From Durusdinium trenchii (Eukaryota; Sar; Dinophyceae; Suessiales; Symbiodiniaceae), in assembly GCA_963970005.1 (NCBI GenBank), contig CAXAMN010001237.1:240145-304144 (forward strand): DNA of 64,000 nt. The letters run 5' to 3'. The notes below the pieces were generated by a model. The model was given only the letters and a program-made list of their open reading frames with translations, did no database searches and had not been told where the DNA came from. Numbering within the stretch: position 1 is the stretch's first letter; every line of letters starts with the position of its first letter. Shown here piece by piece: positions 24,301 to 34,256 of the stretch. The translations under genes and the position numbers were made by a program.

Positions 24301-27300
24301 GAATCCATCGTCCACCTTGGGCAGCAAGCATTCGAGCGAAAGCAGACCCTCGACCCTCATCCGGATCCCATGACTTGACGACCGTGGAAGTTCTTCCAAG
24401 GAGAAGTTCAAGGGGAAGCCCGACATGGCCAAAGGCAGCTTCTACGCGAACCCCGTCTGGGATGATCCAGCGGAAGGGGATGAAGCGGTCCGAGAAAAGC
24501 GCCTCGGCTGGGCTGCAGTGTTATGTAGTGTTATTATTTCTGTGCGCTGCATGTGGTTGCAAATCTGTTGTGCTAGTAGAAAACTTGAGACTTGCTTGGC
24601 ATCACAAATTTTGCCAAATTGGCTATAGCTTGCAACTTGGATATCTATACTTTGTTTGAGAAACACTTGAAAGCAGAGTGCCAGTAGTATCCAATAGGCA
24701 GACAGGATATGCCGATGCACAGGCATGTCAAAGCTTCTAACAGAAAGCTTTTGCCACAGTTTGGGACCGGTTAGGTACCCCTACGCGGCGACGCGGAACA
24801 TTTGGCCCAAGGAGACCTGTGTTGCTGTTGCTGTCGCTGTCGTACACACGCTGTGCCCATCAGTGTTTCTGTGAACAAACAGCTTGGTGATGAATTGGGT
24901 TGGTAACTGGGTAATCGCAGGATCTCAGCTCTCTTGACACTAAAGTGACTGTTGGACACTGGTTGGCACATTCTACGGGCTTTCAGGGTGCTTGGCTTGC
25001 GAAAAGGAGGTGCCTGAAATGGAGGCAGCCTTCAAAGCCATGGGGCAGCTAGAGCCTGGGCGAAAAAAGGATGGTTCAGTCACGTCCGAGATACCTCTCC
25101 AAATTGTTGTTTCACAAATCTGACAGACTAGAATAATACTATAGCTTCTTGCTCCGTTCGTAGCGATGCCCTTTGTTACGTTCGTAGCTTCTTGCTCCTA
25201 GTAACTCCCCAGCATGAGTCCCAGCAGGTTTTTCCCGGGCAGCTGAGTGCTTTGCTTGGGAGGAGACCTGCAGGGCTCCCACTTTTTGTCACGGAGCGTG
25301 AGCTCCTTCACTGCGGTAAGGTCTATGACTGTGGCAAGCATTTGGTGAAACACTGCGATCGCTTCGTCCAGTCGCAATATCCCAGTCATGAGCAGCAACT
25401 GCATGATGCTGCCTACAAGAACTCCAAGATGCTCGCTGGCCGGTGACTGGACTGAAGAACTCACACGTATGGACTTGCTTACGTATGGGCTCACACCAAC
25501 GATTCTTGCCGATCTTTCTGAATGATATGATATTATATAGGTGGTGAGACCTCCAAAAGGTGGGTGTTTGGTTCCAGATACTGCTTTTGTCTATGCCAGA
25601 TTGCTTTATCTGGTGGCTATAGTTGATGGTTGACACGTTATTCTTCTTTTCGTTATTGGGCAATATCTATTGGGTCGGTGAACAGTAGTTTGGAGCAGGT
25701 CAAGGTCAATTACTGTTACATACACCTTTGTTTGGGGTTCAATTGTTAGGTAGATGACCACCGCTTGTGGGGTCTAGTCTAGTCGGCATTGTCTTCATGT
25801 CAGACCTCATGTTCCATTGGATGTGTGTGACTTGCACAGAGTTTGGGTATATAGTATATATAAAAGTACATCCATCCACACGCTATTTTGGGTGGTAGAT
25901 TCACTGGATCGCTGCGGTTCAGGTTACTACACTACTTCTCACCAACCCCTGACAACTCCACGGACGATGCCTGGTGTGGCTGGCACAACGACACTCGGTC
26001 GCATGCTCGACCAGGCGTTCGCAAACGTTCGCACCATCAATCGAAGAAGTGCTCTTACTAAGTCATGCAAAGTGACTTCCTACTGCAAGCATCGGAAGCC
26101 CTTCTATATCGTCCATTTTCTTCCATGCACCCCCAAAGATTATTCTCCTGACACGCAGAAAAAGGTCCTCCCATCAATCACCCCCTTGGCGCCGCGCCTG
26201 CGCCGTGTTCCTTTTCGCCGTGGCCCTTCATCTAGGACAACAGCGTCTTGACTGGTTTGGTCCCTGCGATGTGGCTCTATGAAGATACCGGGGAAGAGGT
26301 CCCATCCACCACCAGCCTCTCCAGCACTGGCGGGCTTCACGTCCGTGGACGCGACCGGAGTGTCTTGCGCGTGCCGCTGCCTTCCGACTGCCTGGGCTTT
26401 CAGATAGGCCCTGAGGGGAGAGCGCTATCCGGTGCGGATGGTTTGGGGGCGGTTTCCTTGGGTTTGCTTTTTGGGTAGAGCATGGTAGACCATTCTGTTT
26501 GTTGGTGAAGATGCTTCATGTTGTTGCTGTTTCTGTTTCTGTTGCTGTTTTTGTTGCTGTTGCTGTTGCGGCTGCTGCGGCTGCTGCGGCTGCTGCGGCT
26601 GCTGCTGCTGCTGCTGGTGCTGCTGCTGGTGGTGTTGTTGTTGTTGGGGACAAAAAACAGCTGCCCAACATAGTTGTCACATGTTGCAAGTCAGGGATTT
26701 CAAAGGGACACTACAGTACTAGGGATAGGGTCGAAGGTTTGGAGAGATGTTAGTAGCTGGACTTCTTGTCGTTGTGGTTCTCAAGCCTTGGTTGGTCTGT
26801 TTCTTGTTTTTTGATGTTTTTTGGTGTGTTGTTCTGGAGGGGGGGGTCAACAACGGGGCTGCAGATTTTGTTTCTAGGGGGGGTAGAGACAACAACATCT
26901 TTTGAGGGGGGGTCCAGAAAAGCCAGTCTCTAGGATTTGGTAGAGGTTCTAAGTAGAAGTTTTATAGAGGCTTAGCTGGCCGGACTACTACTACTACTAC
27001 TACTCCTACTGCTACTGCTACTGCTACTGCTACTTCTACTACTACTACTACTACTGCTAGTATTACTAGGCTACTACTACTTCTACTACTGCTACTACTA
27101 CTACTACCACTACTAGTATTACTAGGCTACTACTACTTCTACTACTGCTACTAGTACTACTACTACCACTTTGTACTAGTATTACTAGGCTACTACTAGT
27201 TCTACTACTACTACTACTACTACTACCAGTACTACTACTACTGCTGCTGCTGGTGCTACTACTACTACTACTACTACCACTACCACTACTGCTACTACTA

Positions 27301-27553
27301 CTACTACTACTCCTCCTTCGACCACTAGTACCACTAGTACTAGCACTAGTACAAGCACTACCACTACTGGTAAAAGTACATGTTGGCTGGTTGTTTTCGG
27401 GGGGGTCAAAATAGCAACGGCGGGCTGCAGATTTTGTTTCCACCCCCTTGTAGAGACAAAGGAACAAAATATCTTGTAACGGGGCTGCAGTTTTTGTTTG
27501 TGCCAACTTGTTGTTGTTGTTGTTGCTGTTGCTGTTGCTGTTGCTGCTGTTGG

Positions 27554-27591
<38 letters not shown>

Positions 27592-27685
27592 GTTGGTTGT
27601 TGTTTGTTGGTTGTTGTTTGTTGTTTGCTGTTTGTGGTTGTCGTTGTCGTTGTCGTTGTGGTTGTGGTTGTGGTTGTGGTTGTGG

Positions 27686-27717
<32 letters not shown>

Positions 27718-30700
27718 GGGTTTCCCAAGACTCTTATGCCCCTAGATTCAGTTTGAAAAATAGGTGTTACATCCACAATTGGATCCTTTCACCAGAGCAT
27801 TCCAGACCCGATCACCTGGATCACCTGCCCAGCACCCAACAGCTTCGGGAAACCACGCCGCAGGCGAGGCCGCCCAGGTCTTGAGCGGAGGGGCCTTGGT
27901 GGCGACGCCGCACCAGGTCCGCTCCCATCAACGGAGCGACTGGGTCAAGCGGAGCGGCCGAGGTAACATGGCAGTGGGGGTGAAACCAGCTCTAGGTGCC
28001 ACGACCCACAGCCACATGTGGGTTGGTCTGAGAAGAGGGGTGGATCACCCCAGAATCTCCGCCCATCAATCTCGCAAGTGGTTATTTCATGGTATTTCCG
28101 GTCTTCCCCGCGGAAGGCGCGAGCTTCCATTATTTTTCTGCCAAGCAGGTTGGGGAGGAGGTTTGGTCCCATCCCTGTGACATGTGCTTCCTGGGAAGGA
28201 AGGATCCCTTCAACCATCTTCCATGAGTCGAGCCGGGACGGGACCCTCTTTTTGCTTGGCAAAGGGCGGACCCTTCGATGCTGGGAGTCGATGCCAAGCG
28301 TCGCCTGACCAAGCCTGACTGGGCATCGGATCCTGAGGGAGATGAAAGCTATTGGTCAGGACCCCGGAACCTAGTTTTGGAAGGTCTTTGTACTAAAAGG
28401 GGGACTTGCTGGTCCAATCATGGGTGAGTGGCTTCTTGCCCAGCATGTCAAGACATCCTGGTTACGTAGGTTGGACACCAGTATGTACAGGATTTTGCAT
28501 CAAACATGGGTGCACCCCCTCCAACCACTACCATGTACGATGCCATATGTAATTATTTCATAGGTGGCAGTACTGTACTGATTTTTTTTCAAAATAATTT
28601 ACACATTGATATTATTTCAAACAGGGAGTGGTGGTGGGGGTCAAAATAATTTTCACGTCGAGAGTCCAAGGACCCAAAATAATTAGGACAATTATTTCAA
28701 AATAATTTTGAGTCCCAGATTTGGAGAAGGGTGCATTTTTTGATATTTTGTGCTTGTGCCAGATGTGTCAGATTGTATTTGGCTGGTGGAGCAAGCAGTC
28801 AACCACCTCAGACATAATATTGTGGTGACTTGAAAAAAGATGAGGGAAGATAATATCTATCTGTATATATAAATCAACTATTTCTATGTAGGAGATTTTT
28901 CCAGTAATTCAGTTCATCACTTAGAAGGATGGCCTTGTGATAGGCGCCATGAAATGGAGTCTGGCACGCCATGGTTTCACGTAGGCCGCAAATGAGAAAG
29001 CAGAAAGACAGCAGATGACAGCAGAAAAAGAACTTGGCAAATTAATTTGTTAGTGGTTGAGTGTGGAATGACTTGTTCGTGACGCTTTCTATGCATCTCC
29101 CGGTAAATCCCCAGGAATACCACCCACCCCCATGTTCCTAGTTGTATGATGTTGACAAGATCCTTGAAAGTTCAAGGAATATTTTTTTGGGCAGTCCGGA
29201 CTGTCAGAATTAATAACAAAATAGGTGGGTGTACCCACCTCAAAATAGTTATTTATTATTTTGGTAGGTGGTGGACGGTACCACCCAACTATGGTATCAT
29301 ACATCCACTACCCATCCTTCGCACCTGCTTTTTGCATTCAACCCGGGCTTTTCTCCACCAAACCAGCAGAAGTTTCTGCAGCACCTGAGATATAGAGATT
29401 GACCACGGGTCATACCACGGTGGCAACAGCACCATCCGGATGGCCAGACGGTGTTTCATCTTTTTTCTCCCGGTCCGTTCCAACCTCCGAGCTGCTTCCG
29501 TCCCCGGAAGAACCTCCGGGGCCTTTCCCGCGTCGTTCCCGGACCGTCCGAAGCGGCAGAACGCGACGGTCCGCGGCTCCCGAGGAGAGGGTGAACGGCC
29601 CATTTGCCGGGAGTCCTTCGCCCCTCCGGCGATCCAAGTGGGCGGAGACCGGGTGGACGGTGTCGGAGACCGGGGTGGACGGTTGGTGTGTGAATGAGGA
29701 GATAAGTTGACCAGTCATGTAGACGGTTGCAATTGATTAACGAAAGACATGCTGCTTTATTAACTAAAATTATTATGAGGTTGTACAATCCAATCCATTT
29801 TTTGGTCAGCCGTCTCATTTATGAACTGCTTGGCCTAGCTTGGCTTGGATCGTTTCGGTGGCTGAGAAAAGATACAATTTATACCCTTGGAGAAGCTCTG
29901 GGCCATTGTAACTCCATCAGGGGCTTCATGGGTTCGCCATGCACCAAAGGTGACCGACAGCTGACCGTTCTGAAACGAACCAAGGCAGAAACGAATCACT
30001 CGGAGCACCCGACAGCCCCGCTGGCGACCCACATATCCGAAGGAAGGGTCTCGGCGATGGGAGCTCACAACCACGTCGGCCTTGGTGTTCCTACTTAGGC
30101 CTCGTGAGTGTTGCGGTCCGAAGAAGAGGTGACGACAAGAAATCGTCCCCAGCCCAAGGTTTCGGATGGGCCCCTTTCACGCCGGGCCACCACTTCGCTG
30201 GAATTTCGGTGAAAGCCCTGACCAGCATCATTCTTCACTGGATGGAGGTTGACAGATCCGCTCCCCTTGGAGCAAAGCCACTGAAGCCTTCGTTTCGCGA
30301 CCTCTCCGCGCCGCGTTTCACGCGTTTCGCCCCGAGGCACTCTTCATTGAGCCGCAGTGGGACGCGGCGATTGCACCTCCCAAGGGCGTGGGCTACGACT
30401 CCGTTTTGAAGCCTGGAGCCGGGGGGGTGAATATTTTGGGAGGGAAGACCCTCCACCCTCAGCACTTCATATACAGTCTAGTCGTGTCTAGTCTGCTGGT
30501 CTAAGAGTTGTGTGTTTGTTTCAACTCCACTTCTTGTACCATTTTTGTTATGTTTTGTTCCTTCCCAATGTTTTTCTTTGCACCACCCTATTTCAATAGA
30601 CACCCACTCATGGCGTAAGTACCCAAATCCATATCCGGCCAGGGCGTTCATGCCACCCAAACGCAGATGCTTGTGGCATTGTGTTCCTTCACCGGGTCAC

Positions 30701-31623
30701 CAGACCCAATCCGTCTAATTTGTTCGTCCACCAGCTCAAGTCCGCCATCCTCCAGCGAGTTTCATCCAGCCATCCTCCACGAGTGGACATTCTGTTCTAT
30801 TGGGACCCCACTACAGGCCCACCGATGGGGTGAAATCCAGCGCTTAAGCGCTTACTTCTATGTCTGACCACAGCTTGGTGCTGCAACTACTGTCGGCGAT
30901 CATGGTCATGGTCATCGAGATCACACCATGGTCCAAACGCATGCGTTGCATCGCCGTGTTGCATCACAAACTGGTGGTGGGGAGACCCCCAAGTCTACCA
31001 CCAAGTGGTGTATATGTAGTACCCCCTTCTTCTGAACTTCTTCCCCAAAAGGACCTCCGTGGTTCACGCCGTAACCTCCACTTCTTGGTAACGCACCGCT
31101 GGTACATATCAAAAAAGAAACGCACTCAGTGGAGGGAGTGGCCGACGGGAAATCATCCGCCTGGAATTGGACGGTTTCATGATGTTGGATGGTGGTTTAC
31201 ACATGTTTACACCCATGAAACCTACTGGGCCCGTGCCGCATGGTGGTGCCGCGAGGCGGAGGATGGAGACCCGATCTCCGAAGTCGGTCGGGTTCGCTTC
31301 GGAACATCCGGCCCGCCAAGGGGCGAGGGATATCCCGGGGGGGTCTCCCAGATGGAAAAAAACATCAAAAACATAACATACAAGCAAGTTACTAACCATC
31401 ATCATTCATCATCCTCTTGTATCCTGGTAGGATATACGTGACATGCCCAACCCACAGTTTCTAGCCTTGCAGTGTTTTTGGCATCCCAAGGAAAGAAGAG
31501 GAGACTGAGTTGATCCCGCCGCTCTCGAAGCGGCTGAAGCGCACGCCGCCGGACGAGACGCCGGTGGTCTTTGGAGAATATCTGGCGGATTCCTTCCAAG
31601 AGTACTACAAACACAACAACTGA
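21389..31623 (+). CDS. 2-oxoglutarate/Fe(II)-dependent dioxygenase (isopenicillin N synthase-like), complete 15-exon gene
   Basis: Proposed exons: 21389-21421, 22091-22150, 22657-22727, 23093-23128, 23690-23759, 24401-24498, 24775-24811, 25007-25051, 25321-25442, 25923-25989, 26236-26407, 27864-27962, 29585-29619, 30337-30410, 31491-31623 (TGA). They total 1152 nt, 383 residues, and every phase matches. Seen: GLGICALRGVPG near residues 37-48, GWSHG near 85-89, KGSFYANP 101-108, NIWP near 131, LLHYF 192-196, iron ligands H212-N213-D214 and H287 (in ATPHQV), 2-oxoglutarate motif R312-E-S314, and a C-terminus ending in ADSFQEYYKHNN. This order is that of the clavaminate-synthase-like 2OG oxygenases, cytosolic enzymes that hydroxylate or oxidise small molecules; the substrate cannot be told. 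Donors are 8 GC, 3 GA and 3 GT; all 14 acceptors are AG|G. The ATG sits in GCCATGG context. The first exon is the least certain because an upstream open frame could extend it. Confidence 0.88.
22091..24811 (+). other. Dioxygenase exons 2-7 (N-terminal domain), detail
   Basis: Exon 2 (22091-22150) encodes LDYKDVVEGKDLKAEIAK. Exon 3 (22657-22727) encodes AYGPGGLGICAL and the GVPGLEDCRK segment. Exon 4 (23093-23128) is only 36 nt and encodes LLPLAHKLAHL. Exon 5 (23690-23759) holds DVLESYERADAHYC and GWSHGR. Exon 6 (24401-24498) holds PDMAKGSFYANPVWDDP. Exon 7 (24775-24811) is 37 nt and encodes YPYAATRNIWPK. Introns 2-6 start with GC (22151, 22728, 23129, 23760, 24499) and intron 7 starts with GA (24812). 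Each was placed because the flanking codons rebuild a conserved family stretch and the phase is kept; none can be moved to a GT donor without breaking the frame. Confidence 0.82.
25007..31623 (+). other. Dioxygenase exons 8-15 (catalytic jelly-roll and C-terminus), detail
   Basis: Exon 8 (25007-25051) encodes EVPEMEAAFKAMGQL and exon 9 (25321-25442) VYDCGKHLVKHCDRF onward. Exon 10 (25923-25989) ends at W-H-N, and exon 11 (26236-26407) opens with D-N-S-V-L-T-G-L, so the iron-binding HxD motif is split by an intron. Exon 12 (27864-27962) has VLSGGALVATPHQV. Exon 13 (29585-29619) is a 35-nt exon with ICRESF. Exon 14 (30337-30410) reads ALFIEPQWDAAIAPPKG. Exon 15 (31491-31623) reads PPLSKRLKR then VVFGEYLADSF and the TGA. 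Introns: 8 GA, 9 GT, 10 GA, 11 GC, 12 GT, 13 GC, 14 GC; all end AG|G. Confidence 0.85.
26408..27863 (+). repeat. Dioxygenase intron 11 filled with trinucleotide arrays
   Basis: This GC-AG intron is 1456 nt, among the longest of the gene. It carries a (TTGCTG/CTG)-type array at about 26520-26640, a long (TAC/TGC)n array at about 26986-27373, and a (GTT)n array with GTTGCT and GTTGTG variants at about 27508-27720. Between the arrays a GGGGCTGCAGATTTTGTTTC-like stretch recurs near 26858, 27424 and 27481, so the arrays sit in a larger direct repeat. The frames read as poly-Val, poly-Ser or poly-Thr, but these are repeat artefacts inside an intron. Confidence 0.8.
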
Positions 31624-33514
31624 GCGCCTCAACAAAAGAACTATCAATGCATTTGAGGCACAACATGTTCAAAATGTTTTCAAGGGAGCACACTGAGCAC
31701 ACCTGTTCTTTGTCTTTTATGTTTTATGTTTTTGTGCAACCCTTCTGCCCTTTTGCTTCTTCAACGCTTGCTCCGTGGCGCTGTCAAGCTCAGGTTGCGG
31801 GCGCTGCCATTTGGGCAGCGCTGGAGCCGGCAATGTACATTTTGCGAAAGGGTGCGTTCGCACGAAGAACTGGAGCCATTGCTTCGCACGTCGCATCGTT
31901 CCGTTCCATGAGACACATTGGATTCCTCCGATGCGGCGGAGTCGAGTCGTTTTGCAACACCGACCCGACCCAGCATCCAATAGTAGCGCTTGGAACGGTG
32001 GTTCAACGACCGAAAGGATGTAATTGTTATGTCCACGGTGGGCCGAATGGTTTGTTGGATGGACATTAGTCCTGTCCCTGGCCCCGTGGCCCATGATGGC
32101 CCTGTGGCTTGCTTGGGGTAGCCATAATCCACAGCAGTTGGTTTTTGGGGGTATCCCAGAAACCCAACGAAGAGACTCATGGAAGAGATACAATAGAGAT
32201 ACAATGAAACAGTTTTGAACCACATTCTCAATGGAAAAAGACACAAAAAAACACAAAATCATAGGAACACGACGTCGCGACGTCGTGGGTTTTGATGTTT
32301 TGGTGCTTGAAACAGCTCAACTGTTGGCAGGTTCTGGCCGGTGATGTCGTGGAAGCACTCGAGGCTCTCAGTGGCTTGGACGAAACTGAAAGTGACCAAC
32401 AAAACAAGCATGGCTTGCTGTTGCAGACCTTTTGTTCTTAGGTGTTATTACATTATTACATGGTATTACTATTATATATAAGTTCCTATCTGCATATTTT
32501 AATTGGTTATTGTTTTTGTTAGTTGTCATCATTCATATCTATTTTTAACATCGAACAATGGGTTTTTAACCACCATGAAGCCACGCCGACTTCGCCACCC
32601 TCAACGCCTGACTTCCGGCCTGAAACCACCAAGGCGCCGCCGACTTCGCCAGCATCAAGGCCTGGACCCGTTTTCTTGGGGCCACCGGCGAAGAAGGGGG
32701 GACGTGGCGACCACCCGGTGACGGTGGAGAGAGACGATTAGCAGATCTAAGCAGTGAGACCGACTACTATAGACCTTCAGAGACCCGAGGTCCAAAGGGT
32801 CCGGTTGCTTGTCAGCCGAGGGCCTGCTGCCAGCGGCCAGTTCCGCTGGGGCAAGAGATTGGTGGAGACTAAGCCTATTTCTATGCCACGGAACGAAGGA
32901 AGGAAGAACGGTTTCTCCTCTCATGGAACAAGGAGAACAATTCTGAGGAACTGCCAGCTCATTTCCTCCCTCCCTAGGAGGCCCCAAAAAGGGAAAGCTC
33001 CCAATGGCCCGATTGAACAATTCCAGGTTCTGTTCTGTTAACCAATCGTTTCTTCTTTCTTCTCCGGGCCCAAGTCTTGGCTTGAAAGCACCCAAAGCTT
33101 CGTCGCTGCCGGCATTGCGTTCGCCGATGGTGAAGTGTTCGGCCGAAAGCTTGGGTCCTCCAGAGATTGAGTAGTAAATGGCCTTGTAGGCCTTGTAGAT
33201 CCATCAAGACACTGGCCAAGACTCTCTCGTTTCTTTTCTCATACCCGGTATTGTCATTGGTAATAATAGGGATTGAGTATATCGTAATATTGTACGTATA
33301 TACTTGTATACTTGTTGCACCTAATGACGACTGGGTCTTCAAAAGGACGGGACGGCTGTTTCAACCGGTTGAGGCCGTTTCGTTCCGGTTTCTTGGTACT
33401 CGCGTGTTCTGCACGAACGAACTTCAGGTGTTCACCGTGTTGACATGTGTTCTGCTTTGACACCACAAATAGTAGAACCCTAGAAGTCCAGTGTGGCACC
33501 ACCGTCGGCTCCAG
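31624..33514. other. Downstream flank of the dioxygenase gene, no supported gene
   Basis: After the dioxygenase stop there is no clear AATAAA-type signal, which dinoflagellates usually lack. At 32577-32700 a Pro/Thr-rich imperfect repeat (CCACCAAGGCGCCGCCGACT-like) is open. A perfect 20-bp palindrome lies at 32268-32287. Confidence 0.4.
32268..32287. repeat. Perfect 20-bp palindrome
   Basis: CACGACGTCGCGACGTCGTG reads the same on both strands. It sits about 645 bp downstream of the dioxygenase stop codon in otherwise unremarkable AT-rich sequence. Confidence 0.85.
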
Positions 33515-33646
33515 GACCTTCCCGCACGTCGGATTGGGATTCGGGTCGTCGGTACCGAGTCGACGGGAGTGGAGGATGTGCGATTCCTCAGTGGAGTTGA
33601 AGGGGACGGGACTTCGCTGGCACAGTGGAAGCCGAAGAAGTCGCTC
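33515..33646 (+). CDS. Candidate exon, unidentified
   Basis: AG|G acceptor at 33514 and a GC donor at 33647 enclose 44 codons reading RRIGIRVVGTESTGVEDVRF then LSGVEGDGTSLAQWKPKKSL. Val, Glu and Gly rich, clearly better than the alternative frames. It may join in phase to the exon at 33715 through a very short intron. No family recognised. Confidence 0.4.
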
Positions 33647-33714
33647 GCAGGAGTCCTTTCGTTTGCAACTCCTTCAACCTCCACTGCCTCAGCCTCGGTC
33701 TGGGCAACTGTGAG

Positions 33715-33835
33715 GGCGTGGTGCATGTCGCAGGCCGGATTGAAGCCACAAACTGGTGGCTGCTACAGCTTGCGAACCCCTTCTGCACCCATTTTCTGAG
33801 GGACTGGACCCACCTGTGGGCGGCTGACGGCGATG
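33715..33835 (+). CDS. Candidate exon, unidentified
   Basis: AG|G acceptor at 33714 and GT donor at 33836 enclose GVVHVAGRIEATNWWLLQLA then NPFCTHFLRDWTHLWAADGD. It follows the 33515 exon in phase if 33647-33714 (68 nt, GC-AG) is an intron, which would be much shorter than any other intron here. Family unknown. Confidence 0.35.
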
Positions 33836-34202
33836 GTGCACAAGTCGGGCACATATCGAATAGACTCAAGAGTTTATATAGTGCAGCAGTAGGTAACATG
33901 TTCTTGACCTGAACTTGAAGTCTATACCATGGACGCGTTTGCGTTTTTGATCCTACACCAGCCTCACCAACTTCTTTCGGGAAAGTAGAAACTAGGCCCG
34001 CTCCTTTCTGCTCGCAGATGCACTAGAGTCACTCCAAAAGGTTGGCGTTTCGCTGTTCCATCGACGAACGCCCCGCTCCAGCTTGGCCCACAAATTCAGG
34101 ACCTTTCCAGGCTTGCAGTTGGCCACTTATGGGTTTGTCTTCTCTTGCTAGTTGCCCAAATCCTTACCAGGACTTTCCCAGTGTCTTGAGATCGTGGTTG
34201 AG

Positions 34203-34256
34203 GTGACCAAGGCCTCCATTCAGTTCGGTAAACTCCCAGTCACCTCGATCGACGAG
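34203..34256 (+). CDS. Candidate exon, 18 codons
   Basis: AG|G acceptor at 34202 and GT donor at 34257 enclose VTKASIQFGKLPVTSIDE. The frame is open on both sides (CLEIVVE before, VDRHSP after), so the true borders may be wider. No family recognised. Confidence 0.3.

Noticed and set aside
25198-25494. Minus-strand frame with helical segment MQLLLMTGILRLDEAIAVFH
   Set aside because: It is the complement of dioxygenase exon 9, which fits its neighbours in phase.
27066-27776. 236-codon frame with poly-Thr and poly-Asn/Ser on the minus strand
   Set aside because: It is the complement of intron 11 microsatellites in the dioxygenase gene.
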